This document shows, one piece after another, positions 42,287-51,292 of a DNA stretch of 64,000 nucleotides. Origin of the DNA: Comamonas kerstersii (GTDB taxonomy: Bacteria > Pseudomonadota > Gammaproteobacteria > Burkholderiales > Burkholderiaceae_C); the NCBI RefSeq assembly GCF_008801935.1, contig NZ_VZOT01000002.1:186001-250000 (forward strand). The letters run 5' to 3'. The translations under genes and the position numbers were made by a program. Positions within the stretch are counted from its first letter, which is position 1; the number at the start of each line of letters is the position of its first letter. Below the pieces are notes generated by a model. The model ran no database searches, was not told the DNA's origin, and was given only the letters and a program-made list of their open reading frames with translations.

Positions 42287-44122
42287 TTAGAACGCCTCCA
42301 CCGGCATCTGCGCACAGGTCATGTCACGGGTGCTGACCACACGCAGCCAGGCTGTGATCCTGGGCAACTCATAGTGATAAAAATAGCGTGTAGCGCTTAT
42401 CCTGCCTGCGTTAGAAGTTACAGATATGGAAGCATCCACTTCCAGCACCTTGCACGCGATATCCAGCCAGACCCACGCCAGCACCGTGTGGCCAAAGGCC
42501 TGCATGTACGGCACGGCATTGGCCAGTGCCTCTTGCGGCTGTCCGGTAGCCCAGGCTGCGCGCGTCGCGGCCTCCAGCTCCTGCAATGCCTTGGTCAGCT
42601 CCGTGGCATAAGGGTGCAGCTCGGTGTGCGCCATGGCCTGTTCGATGGTGGCCTGCATGGTCTGTGCCAGCAGCTGAAAACCTGCGCCCCCTTGCATGAC
42701 CACCTTGCGGCCCAGCAAATCCGCGGCCTGGATGCCATGCGTACCCTCATGGATCATGTTCAGGCGGTTGTCACGCCAGTACTGCTCCACCGGGAAGTCA
42801 CGCGTATAGCCGTAGCCACCGTGGATCTGGATGGCCAGAGAGTTCGCCTCCAGGCAGTTTTCGCTGGGCCAGCTCTTGGCAATCGGGGTGAGCACTTCCA
42901 GCAGCAGCTTGGCGCGTGTTGCATCGTCTGGTGCGCCTGTGCGGGCCTCATCGACCAGCCTGGAGCAGTACAGGTTCAGCGCCAGCGCCCCTTCGCAATA
43001 CGCCTTTTGCGCCAGCAGCATGCGTTTGACATCGGCGTGTTCAATGATGGGTACCTGCGGACTGCTGGCGTCTTTTCCGCTGTCCGTCATGGGCCTGCCC
43101 TGCGGGCGGTTCCTCGCGTAGTCCAAGCTGGCGTAGTACCCCGCCAGCCCCAGCATGGTGGCCGCCATGCCTATGCCAATGCGTGCCTCATTCATCATGT
43201 GGAACATGCACCTGAGGCCTTCGTGCGGCTTGCCCACCAGATAGCCGATGGCCCCTGCCTTGCCGCGCACCGGGTATCTGCCCTCGCCAAAGTTCAGCAG
43301 CGTATTGGTGGTGCCGCGCCAGCCCAGCTTGTGGTTCAGGCCCGCCAGCGCCACATCGTTGCGCTCGCCCGTGAGCTGACCTTCGGTATCGACCAGCTGC
43401 TTGGGCACGATAAACAGCGAAATACCCTTCACACCCGGTATCAGCTTGCCATCCGGCCCGGGAATCTTGGCCAGCACCAGATGCACGATGTTTTCGGTCA
43501 GTTCATGGTCGCCCGAGCTGATCCACATCTTGTTGCCCTTGAGACGATAGCGTGGCCCCAGGGGATCATTGGCAAAGTCATCGCCATCAGGCTCGGCCCG
43601 AGTGCAGATATCGCTCAGGCTGGAGCCCGCCTGTGGCTCAGACAGTGCCATGGTGCCTGCCCAGCGGCCATTGAATTCGTTGTCGGCAAACACCTGCTGC
43701 TGCATGGGCGTGCCATGCACGCGCAGCAAGTTGGCATTGCCCGCCGTGAGCAGGTTCGAGCCAATGCTGATGCTCGCGCAGGCAAAAAAGCTGTTGGCTG
43801 CGGCCTCCACCACATAGGGCAACTGCATGCCGCCATGCGCATAGGGCTGCGCTGCGCTGAGCATGCCGCTGTCCGCATAGGCTTTGCGCGCTTCATAGGT
43901 ACAGGCGGGCAGGATGACTTTTTCGCCATCAAAGGCGGGCTCCTGCATGTCTACGGTGCGATTGAAGGGCGCAAACTTTTCACGGGCAATGCGCTCGCAG
44001 GTGTCCATCACCGCATCAAAGGTTTCGCGGCTATGGTCTGCGTAAAAGGCGCGGCTGGCGAGCTGCTCGGCTTGCAGCCAGTCGTACATCAGAAAGTCCA
44101 GGGTCGAACGCAGGGGAGACAT
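42287..44122 (-). CDS. Large acyl-CoA dehydrogenase (about 610 aa, DmdC/FadE-like)
   Basis: 611-aa flavoprotein of the long acyl-CoA dehydrogenase class, with a C-terminal extension after the usual 380-residue core. Motifs include TMALSEPQAGSSLSD, GNKMWISSGDHELTENIVHLVLA, and the nucleophile/base region LSLA-IQIHGGYGYTRDFPVEQYWRD. It oxidises acyl-CoA in beta-oxidation or a DMSP-type acyl side path. ATG 44122 is used; an upstream TTG at 44134 lacks support. At 42377-42425 a stretch coding SISVTSNAGRISATRYF matches the family repeat (see findings). A repeat follows upstream of the start. Confidence 0.9.
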   Translation of the reverse strand: MSPLRSTLDFLMYDWLQAEQLASRAFYADHSRETFDAVMDTCERIAREKFAPFNRTVDMQEPAFDGEKVILPACTYEARKAYADSGMLSAAQPYAHGGMQLPYVVEAAANSFFACASISIGSNLLTAGNANLLRVHGTPMQQQVFADNEFNGRWAGTMALSEPQAGSSLSDICTRAEPDGDDFANDPLGPRYRLKGNKMWISSGDHELTENIVHLVLAKIPGPDGKLIPGVKGISLFIVPKQLVDTEGQLTGERNDVALAGLNHKLGWRGTTNTLLNFGEGRYPVRGKAGAIGYLVGKPHEGLRCMFHMMNEARIGIGMAATMLGLAGYYASLDYARNRPQGRPMTDSGKDASSPQVPIIEHADVKRMLLAQKAYCEGALALNLYCSRLVDEARTGAPDDATRAKLLLEVLTPIAKSWPSENCLEANSLAIQIHGGYGYTRDFPVEQYWRDNRLNMIHEGTHGIQAADLLGRKVVMQGGAGFQLLAQTMQATIEQAMAHTELHPYATELTKALQELEAATRAAWATGQPQEALANAVPYMQAFGHTVLAWVWLDIACKVLEVDASISVTSNAGRISATRYFYHYELPRITAWLRVVSTRDMTCAQMPVEAF

Positions 44123-44131
44123 AATATTGCT

Positions 44132-44180
44132 CAAATTGGCTTCTAACGCTTATGCAGCAAGCTCTAGTAGCTATTGTTTT
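44132..44180. repeat. Comamonad intergenic repeat, copy 6
   Basis: TCTAACGCTTATGCAGCAAG then CTCTAGTAGCTATTGTT, a unit with a few changes, directly upstream of the large acyl-CoA dehydrogenase start and after the convergent thiolase terminator zone. Confidence 0.75.
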
Positions 44181-44270
44181 TAAGAACACAAGTCGGCAAA
44201 AAAGCCGCCCCCCTCGAACCAGCAGGAAGGGCGGCTTCAAGGCTCATGACGGCCTGGGCACTGCAGTGGC

Positions 44271-45446
44271 TTAGAGCACCTCAAACACGCCAGCTGCGCC
44301 CATACCACCACCGATGCACATGGTCACGCACACGCGCTTGGCACCACGGCGCTTGCCTTCAATCAGGGCATGGCCCGTGAGGCGCTGCCCCGACAGGCCA
44401 TAGGGGTGGCCCAGGGCAATCGCGCCGCCATTGACGTTGAGCTTTTCGTTGGGAATACCCAGCTTGTCGCGGCAGTAGATCACCTGCACGGCAAAGGCTT
44501 CATTCAGCTCCCACAGGTCAATGTCATCCACCGTCAGGCCCAGCTTTTTGAGTACCTTGGGCACAGCAAACACGGGGCCTATGCCCATTTCATCAGGCTC
44601 GCAGCCTGCCACGGCAAAGCCCAGGAAACGGCCCAGGGGCTTGAGGCCATGCCTGGCCGCATAGTTCTCATGCACCAGCACACAGGCACCGGCACCGTCG
44701 GAGAACTGGCTGGCATTGCCCGCCGTAATCAGCCCGCCGGGCAAGGCGCTGCGCAGACCGGAGATGCCTTCCTTGGTCGTGCCCTCGCGTGTGCCTTCGT
44801 CCTTGCTGACCGTGACTTGCTTGGTGGTCAGGCCCATGAGCTTGTCGGCCACGCCCATGGTCACGGTGATGGGGGCGATTTCCTGGTCAAACAGGCCCGC
44901 TGCCTGCGCGGCACACGCCTTTTGCTGGCTGGCAGCGCCGTACTCATCCATGGCATCGCGCGTAATGCCGTAGCGCTTGGCAACCTGCTCTGCGGTCTGC
45001 AGCATATTCCAGTAAATCTCGGGCTTCATGGCCACCAGTTCCGGGTCTTCGGCCATATGGCGGTTGGCTTCCTGCTGCACGCAGGAGATGCTTTCCAGGC
45101 CACCGGCCACCAGCACCTCGTTTTCGCCCGCAATAATGCGCTGCGCCGCCAGGGCAATCGATTGCAGGCCCGAGGAGCAGAAGCGGTTGATGGTCAGGCC
45201 AGACGTCGTCACCGGCAGCCCGGCACGAATGGCGATCAGGCGCGCCACGTTGCCACCCGTGGTGCCTTCGGGCATGGCCATGCCCATGATGACATCTTCC
45301 ACGGCAGCACCTTCAATGCCCGCGCGCTGCACGGCATGAGAGACAGCATGGGCACCCAGCGTGGGGCCATAGGTCATGTTGAATGCGCCCTTCCAGCTCT
45401 TGGTCAGCGGGGTACGCGCGGTGGATACGATCACTGCGGAGGTCAT
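44271..45446 (-). CDS. Acetyl-CoA C-acyltransferase (thiolase), FadA type
   Basis: 391-aa thiolase that cleaves 3-ketoacyl-CoA. Cys90 in [11 protein letters not shown] is the acyl-carrying nucleophile; [15 protein letters not shown] carries the general-base histidine region, and [17 protein letters not shown] near the end supplies the second cysteine. Family start [14 protein letters not shown] and length agree. It lies 94 bp after the FadB-like gene on the same strand, so the two probably form one operon for fatty-acid oxidation. ATG 45446 is preceded by GGAAGG. Confidence 0.96.
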   Translation of the reverse strand: MTSAVIVSTARTPLTKSWKGAFNMTYGPTLGAHAVSHAVQRAGIEGAAVEDVIMGMAMPEGTTGGNVARLIAIRAGLPVTTSGLTINRFCSSGLQSIALAAQRIIAGENEVLVAGGLESISCVQQEANRHMAEDPELVAMKPEIYWNMLQTAEQVAKRYGITRDAMDEYGAASQQKACAAQAAGLFDQEIAPITVTMGVADKLMGLTTKQVTVSKDEGTREGTTKEGISGLRSALPGGLITAGNASQFSDGAGACVLVHENYAARHGLKPLGRFLGFAVAGCEPDEMGIGPVFAVPKVLKKLGLTVDDIDLWELNEAFAVQVIYCRDKLGIPNEKLNVNGGAIALGHPYGLSGQRLTGHALIEGKRRGAKRVCVTMCIGGGMGAAGVFEVL

Positions 45447-45540
45447 GAATTCAATCCTTCCAGTCTTGCTGGCTGCTGCCGGGGCAATGCGCCGGGCAGC
45501 ACGCCGTTATGTCGAGAAATGGCGGGTCTTGCGGCGCACA

Positions 45541-47655
45541 TCAGGCAAAGCGCTGGCCTTGCGCAGCCAGGCGCGCCAGCAGCGGTGCGGGCTGCCAGAA
45601 CTGCGCATCGTCATGCGGGTTCTGCGCAAAACGCTCCATGGCACGCACCACATTGATCAGGCCCAGTTCGCTCGCATAGTGCATGGGGCCACCGCGATAG
45701 ATGGGAAAGCCATAGCCCGTCAGATACACCATGTCGATATCGCCGGACTTGCTGGCAATGCCTTCTTCCAGGATGTGCGCGCCCTCGTTGACCAGCGAGA
45801 ACACCAGGCGCTGCACGATCTCTTCGTCGGAAATCTTGCGCGGTGTGATGCCCAGCGCCTTACGGTGCTGCTCGATCATGTCCAGCACTTCCTGGCTGGG
45901 GATGGCATCGCGCTTGCCCTCCTGGTAGTCGTACCAGCCCTTGCCGGTTTTCTGGCCGTAGCGGCCCATCTCGCACAGCAGGTCGGCGGTCTTGCTGTAC
46001 TTCATATGGGGCTTTTCGACATAGCGGCGCTTGCGGATGGCCCAGCCAATGTCGTTGCCCGCCAGGTCACCCATGCGGAACGGACCCATGGCAAAGCCGA
46101 ACTTCTCGATGGCTTTGTCCACCTGCTGCGGCGTAGCGCCCTCTTCAATCAGGAAACCGGCCTGGCGGCTGTACTGCTCGATCATGCGATTGCCAATAAA
46201 GCCATCGCACACGCCAGAGACCACCGCAGTCTTGCGAATCTTCTTGGCCAGCTGCATCACGGTGGCCAGCACATCCTTGGCTGTGGCCTTGCCGCGAATC
46301 ACTTCCAGCAGCTTCATCACGTTGGCGGGGCTGAAGAAGTGCATGCCTACCACGTCCTGCGGGCGGCTGGTGAAGGCGGCAATCTTGTCTACATCCAGCG
46401 TGGAGGTGTTGGACGCCAGAATCGCACCGGGCTTGGCCACCGCATCAAGCTGCTTGAACACCGTTTCCTTGACACCCAGCTCCTCAAACACGGCTTCGAT
46501 AATGAGGTCGCAGTCCTTGAGGTCGTCATAGCTCAGTGTGGTGCTGAGCAAACCCATGCGCTGCTCGTACTTGTCCTGCTTGAGCTTGCCCTTTTTCACC
46601 TGCGCTTCGTAGTTCTTGCGGATGGTGGCCGTGCCACGGTCCAGCGCCTCCTGCTTCATCTCCAGAATGGTCACGGGGATGCCTGCATTGAGGAAGTTCA
46701 TGCTGATGCCGCCGCCCATGGTGCCTGCACCAATCACGCCTACCTTCCGAATTTCGCGCACCGGGGTATCTGATGGCACGTCGGCAATCTTGGAAGCTGC
46801 GCGCTCGGCCATGAACAGGTGGCGCAGCGCACGGGACTCTGGCGTCCACATCAGATTGACGAACAGCTCGCGCTCGTAGTCCAGGCCATCCTGGAATTTG
46901 CGTTTGGTGGCTGCTTCCACCGCATCCACGCACTTGAGCGGTGCGGGGTAGTGCTTGGACATGGCCTTGACCGTGTTGCGCACAAAGCCAAAGTAGGCAT
47001 CGCCCTTGGGGTGGGCACATGGGAGGTTGCGCACCAGTGGCAAGGCTTCATGGCTGGCCGCATGGCGCTCGCCCACTTCCTGAGCGTAGGCCAGTGCTTC
47101 CGCAGCCAGGCTGTCTGCGCTGGCTGCCATTTTGTTGAACAGCTTCTGGCCGGGCACCATGGCCAGCATCTCGCTTTTGATGGCTTCGCCGCTGACGATC
47201 ATGTTCAGCGCAGGCTCTACGCCCAGCGCACGTGGCAGGCGCTGCGTACCGCCTGCACCAGGCAACAGGCCCAGCTTGACTTCAGGCAGCGCCACATGCG
47301 TGCCCGGTGCTGCCATGCGGTAGTGGCAGCCCAGCGCCAGCTCCAGACCGCCGCCCATGCATACGCTGTGAATCGCCGCAATGACGGGCTTGGCCGAGCG
47401 CTCTACCTGCGCAATCACGGTGTGCAGATTGGGCTCCTGCAAGGCTGCTTCCTTGCCAAACTCCTTGATATCCGCGCCCCCCGAGAAGGCCTTGCCGGCC
47501 CCGGTGATCACAATGGCCTGCACCGCCGCATCGGCATTGGCTCGGGTCAACCCGTCAAGCACGGCCTGTCGGGTGGATAGCCCCAGGCCATTGACCGGGG
47601 GATGGTTGAGCGTAATTACGGCCACATTGCCGTGTACCTTGTATTCAGCCGTCAT
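45541..47655 (-). CDS. Bifunctional enoyl-CoA hydratase/3-hydroxyacyl-CoA dehydrogenase (FadB-like)
   Basis: 704-aa multifunctional beta-oxidation protein. The N-terminal third is a crotonase domain with AGKAFSGGADIKEFG and SVCMGGGLELALGCHYRMA. Then an NAD-binding HAD domain starts at about residue 300 with KVGVIGAGTMGGGISMNFL; the catalytic segment is VGMHFFSPANVMKLLEVI and the C-terminal HAD domain starts near GNDIGWAIR. The ATG 47655 is preceded by GAGGAGACAAGCC. The gene precedes a thiolase gene on the same strand, forming a beta-oxidation pair like fadBA. Confidence 0.95.
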   Translation of the reverse strand: MTAEYKVHGNVAVITLNHPPVNGLGLSTRQAVLDGLTRANADAAVQAIVITGAGKAFSGGADIKEFGKEAALQEPNLHTVIAQVERSAKPVIAAIHSVCMGGGLELALGCHYRMAAPGTHVALPEVKLGLLPGAGGTQRLPRALGVEPALNMIVSGEAIKSEMLAMVPGQKLFNKMAASADSLAAEALAYAQEVGERHAASHEALPLVRNLPCAHPKGDAYFGFVRNTVKAMSKHYPAPLKCVDAVEAATKRKFQDGLDYERELFVNLMWTPESRALRHLFMAERAASKIADVPSDTPVREIRKVGVIGAGTMGGGISMNFLNAGIPVTILEMKQEALDRGTATIRKNYEAQVKKGKLKQDKYEQRMGLLSTTLSYDDLKDCDLIIEAVFEELGVKETVFKQLDAVAKPGAILASNTSTLDVDKIAAFTSRPQDVVGMHFFSPANVMKLLEVIRGKATAKDVLATVMQLAKKIRKTAVVSGVCDGFIGNRMIEQYSRQAGFLIEEGATPQQVDKAIEKFGFAMGPFRMGDLAGNDIGWAIRKRRYVEKPHMKYSKTADLLCEMGRYGQKTGKGWYDYQEGKRDAIPSQEVLDMIEQHRKALGITPRKISDEEIVQRLVFSLVNEGAHILEEGIASKSGDIDMVYLTGYGFPIYRGGPMHYASELGLINVVRAMERFAQNPHDDAQFWQPAPLLARLAAQGQRFA

Positions 47656-47690
47656 GGCTTGTCTCCTCGGTGTCGTAGCTGGCAAAAAAA

Positions 47691-47702
47691 GAACGTTCGT
47701 TC
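47691..47702. promoter_or_regulatory. Palindrome GAACG-TT-CGTTC, candidate TetR-type operator
   Basis: Perfect 5-bp arms, 36 bp upstream of the fadB-like start codon. GAACG-N2-CGTTC palindromes are common in operators of TetR-family regulators of acyl-CoA catabolism in proteobacteria; which regulator acts here is not visible. The rest of the 47686-48036 gap (about 330 bp) has no gene. Confidence 0.45.
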
Positions 47703-48036
47703 GCGGACCATTCTAGGAAGCGCCCTGCTCCTAGACCATCAACGCAAGCCCTAGCTTTGTCCTCTAAGGGACAGTCCATGTTTGCGCCATATCAGCCCGT
47801 GGGCAGTGACAGGAGGGCAGCGCAGAAATCCGATGAACGGTCAGGCCTGCAATGGTCGATGGCACCGTTCTTGCACTTCAGCGCACAACCGCCCTGTGTA
47901 CCAGCAGGCATGCGGTCTGTGGCTGCAAAAAAACGCTAGTGCAAACCATGAACAGGCGTTTGGCTGCTGGCCCAACAATGTGCGATGCGCTGACTCACAT
48001 TGGTGCAACACCTCATCAACACTGGAGGCTGACTCT

Positions 48037-49158
48037 ATGCAACGTAAAACTTTCATTCGCCTGAGTACCTCATGGGCAGCAGCGGCCATGCTGGGCATGG
48101 CATCGCTGGGCGCCACGGCAGCAGAAACCGTACTCATCGGTGTGCCGATTCCAATGACCGGCCCCAACACCCAGTACGGCGATGAAGTCAAAGCTGGTTT
48201 TCTGACGGCCGTTGAGACCTTGAACGCCGCTGGCGGCAACATCCAGTACAAGGCCGAATTCATTGACGATGCCTGTGAGCCCAAGCAGGCCGTGCCTGCC
48301 GCCAACCGTGTGGTGACTTCCGGTGCCAAGTTCGCCGTGGCCCACGTGTGCTCGGGCGTGACCGTGCCAGCTTCCAAGATCTACGAGCAGGAAGGCATTG
48401 TGGCTATCACACCCGGGGCCACTTCGCCCCTGGTGACAGACACGCTCAACGGCCACCACTTCTTCCGCACCATTGGCCGTGATGACCAGCAAGGCCCGTT
48501 TGCCGCCAAGTTCATCGCCGAAAAAATCAAGCCCAAGGCCGTGGCCGTGCTGCATGACAAGCAGACCTATGGCTCCGGCGTGGCCTCGCACGTGAAAAAC
48601 ACGCTGGAGAGCCTGAACGTGCCCGTGGTGATGTATGACGGCATCAATGCCGGTGACAGCGACTACTCCGCCGTAATCACCAAGCTCAAGGCTAACAAGG
48701 TGGACTTTGTGTTCTTTGGCGGCTACTACCCTGAAATGGGTTTGCTGCTGCGCCAGGCCAAGGAACAAGGCCTCAAGACCCAGTTCATGGGCCCTGAAGG
48801 CACTTTCAACCAGGACCTGATCGACATCGCAGGCCCTGCCGTGGACGGCATGATGTTCACCTTCCCAGCCGACTTCAGTGAGCGCCCTGAAAACCAGGGC
48901 GTGGTCGAAGCCTTCAAGAAAGCCAACCGCTCTGCCAACGGCGCTTTCCAGATGCCCGCCTATGCCGCCGTGCAGGTGCTGGACACCGCCATCAAGGCGG
49001 TAGGCCCTGACCCCAAGAAGGTGGCCGACTACCTGCATGAAAACGCCTTCGACACCGTAATCGGCAAGGTGGCCTATGACAAGAAGGGCGACCTCAAGGA
49101 CTTTGAGTTCGTCGTCTTCCAGCTGGACAAGGACGGCAAGCGCACGGCACTGAAGTAA
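48037..49158 (+). CDS. Branched-chain amino-acid-type ABC solute-binding protein (LivJ-like)
   Basis: 373-aa secreted type I binding protein. A signal peptide (SWAAAAMLGMASLGATAA/ETV) precedes IGVPIPMTGPNTQYGDEVKAG, AEFIDDACEPKQAVPAAN and GVTVPASKIYEQEGIVAITPGATSPL, all typical of LivJ/LivK proteins. ATG 48037 is preceded by GGAGG 8 bases upstream. It stands alone with its own terminator, and its permease genes are probably the livHMGF set downstream, which is on the other strand and has its own binding protein. Confidence 0.92.
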   Translation: MQRKTFIRLSTSWAAAAMLGMASLGATAAETVLIGVPIPMTGPNTQYGDEVKAGFLTAVETLNAAGGNIQYKAEFIDDACEPKQAVPAANRVVTSGAKFAVAHVCSGVTVPASKIYEQEGIVAITPGATSPLVTDTLNGHHFFRTIGRDDQQGPFAAKFIAEKIKPKAVAVLHDKQTYGSGVASHVKNTLESLNVPVVMYDGINAGDSDYSAVITKLKANKVDFVFFGGYYPEMGLLLRQAKEQGLKTQFMGPEGTFNQDLIDIAGPAVDGMMFTFPADFSERPENQGVVEAFKKANRSANGAFQMPAYAAVQVLDTAIKAVGPDPKKVADYLHENAFDTVIGKVAYDKKGDLKDFEFVVFQLDKDGKRTALK

Positions 49159-49178
49159 GCATCAGCGCCAGATACAGC

Positions 49179-49201
49179 AAAGGCACCTTCAAGGTGCCTT
49201 T
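49179..49201 (+). terminator. Terminator of the LivJ-like gene
   Basis: AAAGGCACC/GGTGCCTTT stem with TTCAA loop, 20 bases after the stop codon, followed by TGTT. Short T tract, but the stem is strong. Confidence 0.75.
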
Positions 49202-49236
49202 GTTATTTGCGTAAACGCGGTGATGTGCTCAGGACT

Positions 49237-49801
49237 TTAGAGCCCCTTTCCCAGCAGCTTGCCGTTGACTTCCACACCGTACAGCGAGTGTGGCGTGTTG
49301 CGGAAAACCTCACGCGTTTTCGCGACGTCACCCGTAAAACGGGGGGCCTGCGGGCGCTCAAAGCTGTTGATGCAGGTTGCTACGTCCCATGCCTCCTGAT
49401 CACTCAAGGCATTGTGCAGGCCATAAGGCATGTTGGACTTGATGAAATTGGCCGCTTTGTCAATTTCATGCATGCCCGCACCCCAGTTGTACGAGTCGCT
49501 GCCCCACAGCGGAGGGGATACCATCACGCCCCCGCTTTTCTGGCCTTGGCCGTCAGCACCGTGGCACAGGGCACACTTGGCTTCATACACCTTCAAGCCT
49601 TCCTCAAAACTGGGTTTGCGCTCTGGCAGCCCCACTTTGACAAAGCCTGCACCCGGCAGCTTTTCACCCGTAGGCGCTTTCTGCGCCATCCAGTATGCAT
49701 AGGCTTCCAGTGACACCAGAATGTCATGCCCATCGTCCGGTGCCTTGCCATTCATGGAGTACATGAAGCAGCCGCGCACACGCTCAGCAAACGTATGCGG
49801 G
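49237..49801 (-). pseudogene. Truncated TsdA-like dihaem cytochrome (N-terminal half lost)
   Basis: In the minus-strand frame from just after the livF stop, the sequence PHTFAERVRGCFMYSMNGKAP is followed by SLEAYAYWMAQKAPTGEKLPG and one haem site KCALCHGADGQGQKSGG. This is the C-terminal half of a TsdA-like (thiosulfate dehydrogenase type) dihaem cytochrome: IEDR-VNGC-type region, then the second CxxCH. The first haem domain and the signal peptide are missing. The frame continues only into antisense livF sequence with no similarity, and there is no good ribosome-binding site. I therefore read it as a remnant joined to the livF stop, not as a working gene. Confidence 0.65.
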
Positions 49802-50497
49802 CTACACCTCCAGCCACTCCTTGCGAATGTGCTGGTTGGCCTTGAGGGATTCCGGTGTGCCATCAAACACAATGGCACCGTGCCCCATGACCAGTGCGCG
49901 GTCTGAGATGCGCAGCGCAATGGTGAGCTTTTGCTCGATCAGCAGCACCGAGACGCCGCGCTCCTTGATCTTCTGCAGGTACTCGCCCACCAGTTCCACG
50001 ATCTTGGGCGCCAGCCCTTCAGTGGGTTCGTCGATGATGATGAGGTCTGGGTCACCCATCAGCGTGCGGCACAGCGTCAGCATCTGCTGCTCGCCACCGG
50101 ACATCACTCCGGCCTCGGTGTGCTGGCGCTCTTTCAGGCGCGGAAACATGGCGTACATGTCGTCAAAGCTCCAGCGGCTGCCCTTGCCCCGGCCTTTCTG
50201 GCCCAGCAGCAGGTTCTGGTGCACGGTCAGGTTGGGGAAAACGTCTCGACTTTCCGGCACATAGCCAATGCCAAGATGCGCGACTTCAAAGGCTTTCTTG
50301 CCGTGCAGGGCCTGGCCTTTCCACTGCAAGTCACCCTCCCAGTTCACCAGGCCCATGATGGCTTTGGCCGTGGTGGAGCGCCCGGAGCCATTGCGCCCCA
50401 GCAAGGCCACGATCTCGCCAGGCTGCACCTCAAAGTCCACGCCATGCAGCACATGGCTTTTGCCGTAGAAGGCATGCAGGTTATGAATGCTGAGCAT
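49802..50497 (-). CDS. livF: Branched-chain amino-acid ABC transporter ATP-binding protein LivF
   Basis: 231-aa ABC ATPase. The Walker A region reads LLGRNGSGRSTTAKAIMG, with Arg in the place of the usual Lys. The signature is VMSGGEQQMLTLCRTLM, Walker B is DLIIIDEPTEGLAPKI, and VSVLLIEQKLTIALRI contains the switch-like Gln. The start ML at 50497 follows a weak ribosome-binding site. It is the last of four transporter genes, 12 bp after livG. The truncated cytochrome frame begins directly after its TAG stop. Confidence 0.95.
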   Translation of the reverse strand: MLSIHNLHAFYGKSHVLHGVDFEVQPGEIVALLGRNGSGRSTTAKAIMGLVNWEGDLQWKGQALHGKKAFEVAHLGIGYVPESRDVFPNLTVHQNLLLGQKGRGKGSRWSFDDMYAMFPRLKERQHTEAGVMSGGEQQMLTLCRTLMGDPDLIIIDEPTEGLAPKIVELVGEYLQKIKERGVSVLLIEQKLTIALRISDRALVMGHGAIVFDGTPESLKANQHIRKEWLEV

Positions 50498-50509
50498 CTG
50501 TTCCTTCCT

Positions 50510-51292
50510 TCAATGCAGTGCGGCCTGCTCTTCTGCGACGACGGAGCCCAGATACGCCTCCTGCACGCGCTGGTTGGCGCGCACGTTCTCAGGCGTATCA
50601 AAGGCAATCACCTCGCCATAGACAACGACGGCAATCTTGTCGGCCAGCCCGAAGACCACGCCCATGTCATGCTCCACCGTCAGCAGCGTCTTGCCCTCGG
50701 TCACTTCACGGATGAGCTGGATAAAGCGCCCGGTTTCGCTGTTGCTCATGCCAGCCGTGGGCTCGTCCAGCAAGATCACATTGGCCCCGCCTGCAATGGT
50801 CACGCCAATCTCCAGTGCGCGCTGCTCGGCATAGGTCAGATTGCCCGCCAGCTCATCGGCCTTTTTGTGCAGGCCAATTTGCTGCATCAGCTGCCGTGCG
50901 CGGTCGTTCACCTCGATCATGCGCGAGAGAAAGCGCAAAAAGGTGTAGCGGTAGCCCATGCTCCACAGCACCCCGCAGCGCAGGTTCTCAAACACGCTGA
51001 GCTTGGGGAAGATGTTGGTGATCTGAAAGCTGCGCGACAGGCCTGCACGGTTGATCTCATACGGCTGTTTGCCCTCAATGCGCTGCCCATGCAGCAGGAT
51101 CTCTCCGCTGGTGGGCGCAAAGCGGCCGCTGATCAGGTTGAACAGCGTGCTCTTGCCCGCACCGTTGGGGCCGATGATGGCCACGCGCTCCCCGGCCTCT
51201 ACGGCCAGATTGGCGCCACGAATGATTTCCGTGCGGCCAAAGCTTTTGCGCACATCGCGCAGCTCCAGCGCATAGGTCTTGGTCTGGCTCAT
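50510..51292 (-). CDS. livG: Branched-chain amino-acid ABC transporter ATP-binding protein LivG
   Basis: 260-aa ABC ATPase. Walker A is IIGPNGAGKSTLFNLI with the normal lysine; the signature is replaced by NLTYAEQRALEIGVTIA, usual for LivG; Walker B is VILLDEPTAGMSNSETG and the switch histidine is in LLTVEHDMGVVFG. It overlaps livM by 4 bp and precedes livF by 12 bp. Confidence 0.95.
   Translation of the reverse strand: MSQTKTYALELRDVRKSFGRTEIIRGANLAVEAGERVAIIGPNGAGKSTLFNLISGRFAPTSGEILLHGQRIEGKQPYEINRAGLSRSFQITNIFPKLSVFENLRCGVLWSMGYRYTFLRFLSRMIEVNDRARQLMQQIGLHKKADELAGNLTYAEQRALEIGVTIAGGANVILLDEPTAGMSNSETGRFIQLIREVTEGKTLLTVEHDMGVVFGLADKIAVVVYGEVIAFDTPENVRANQRVQEAYLGSVVAEEQAALH

Noticed and set aside
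42374..44146. 590-codon open frame antisense to the large acyl-CoA dehydrogenase
   Set aside because: Shadow frame; no ribosome-binding site and no conserved motif, while the other strand carries a recognised enzyme.
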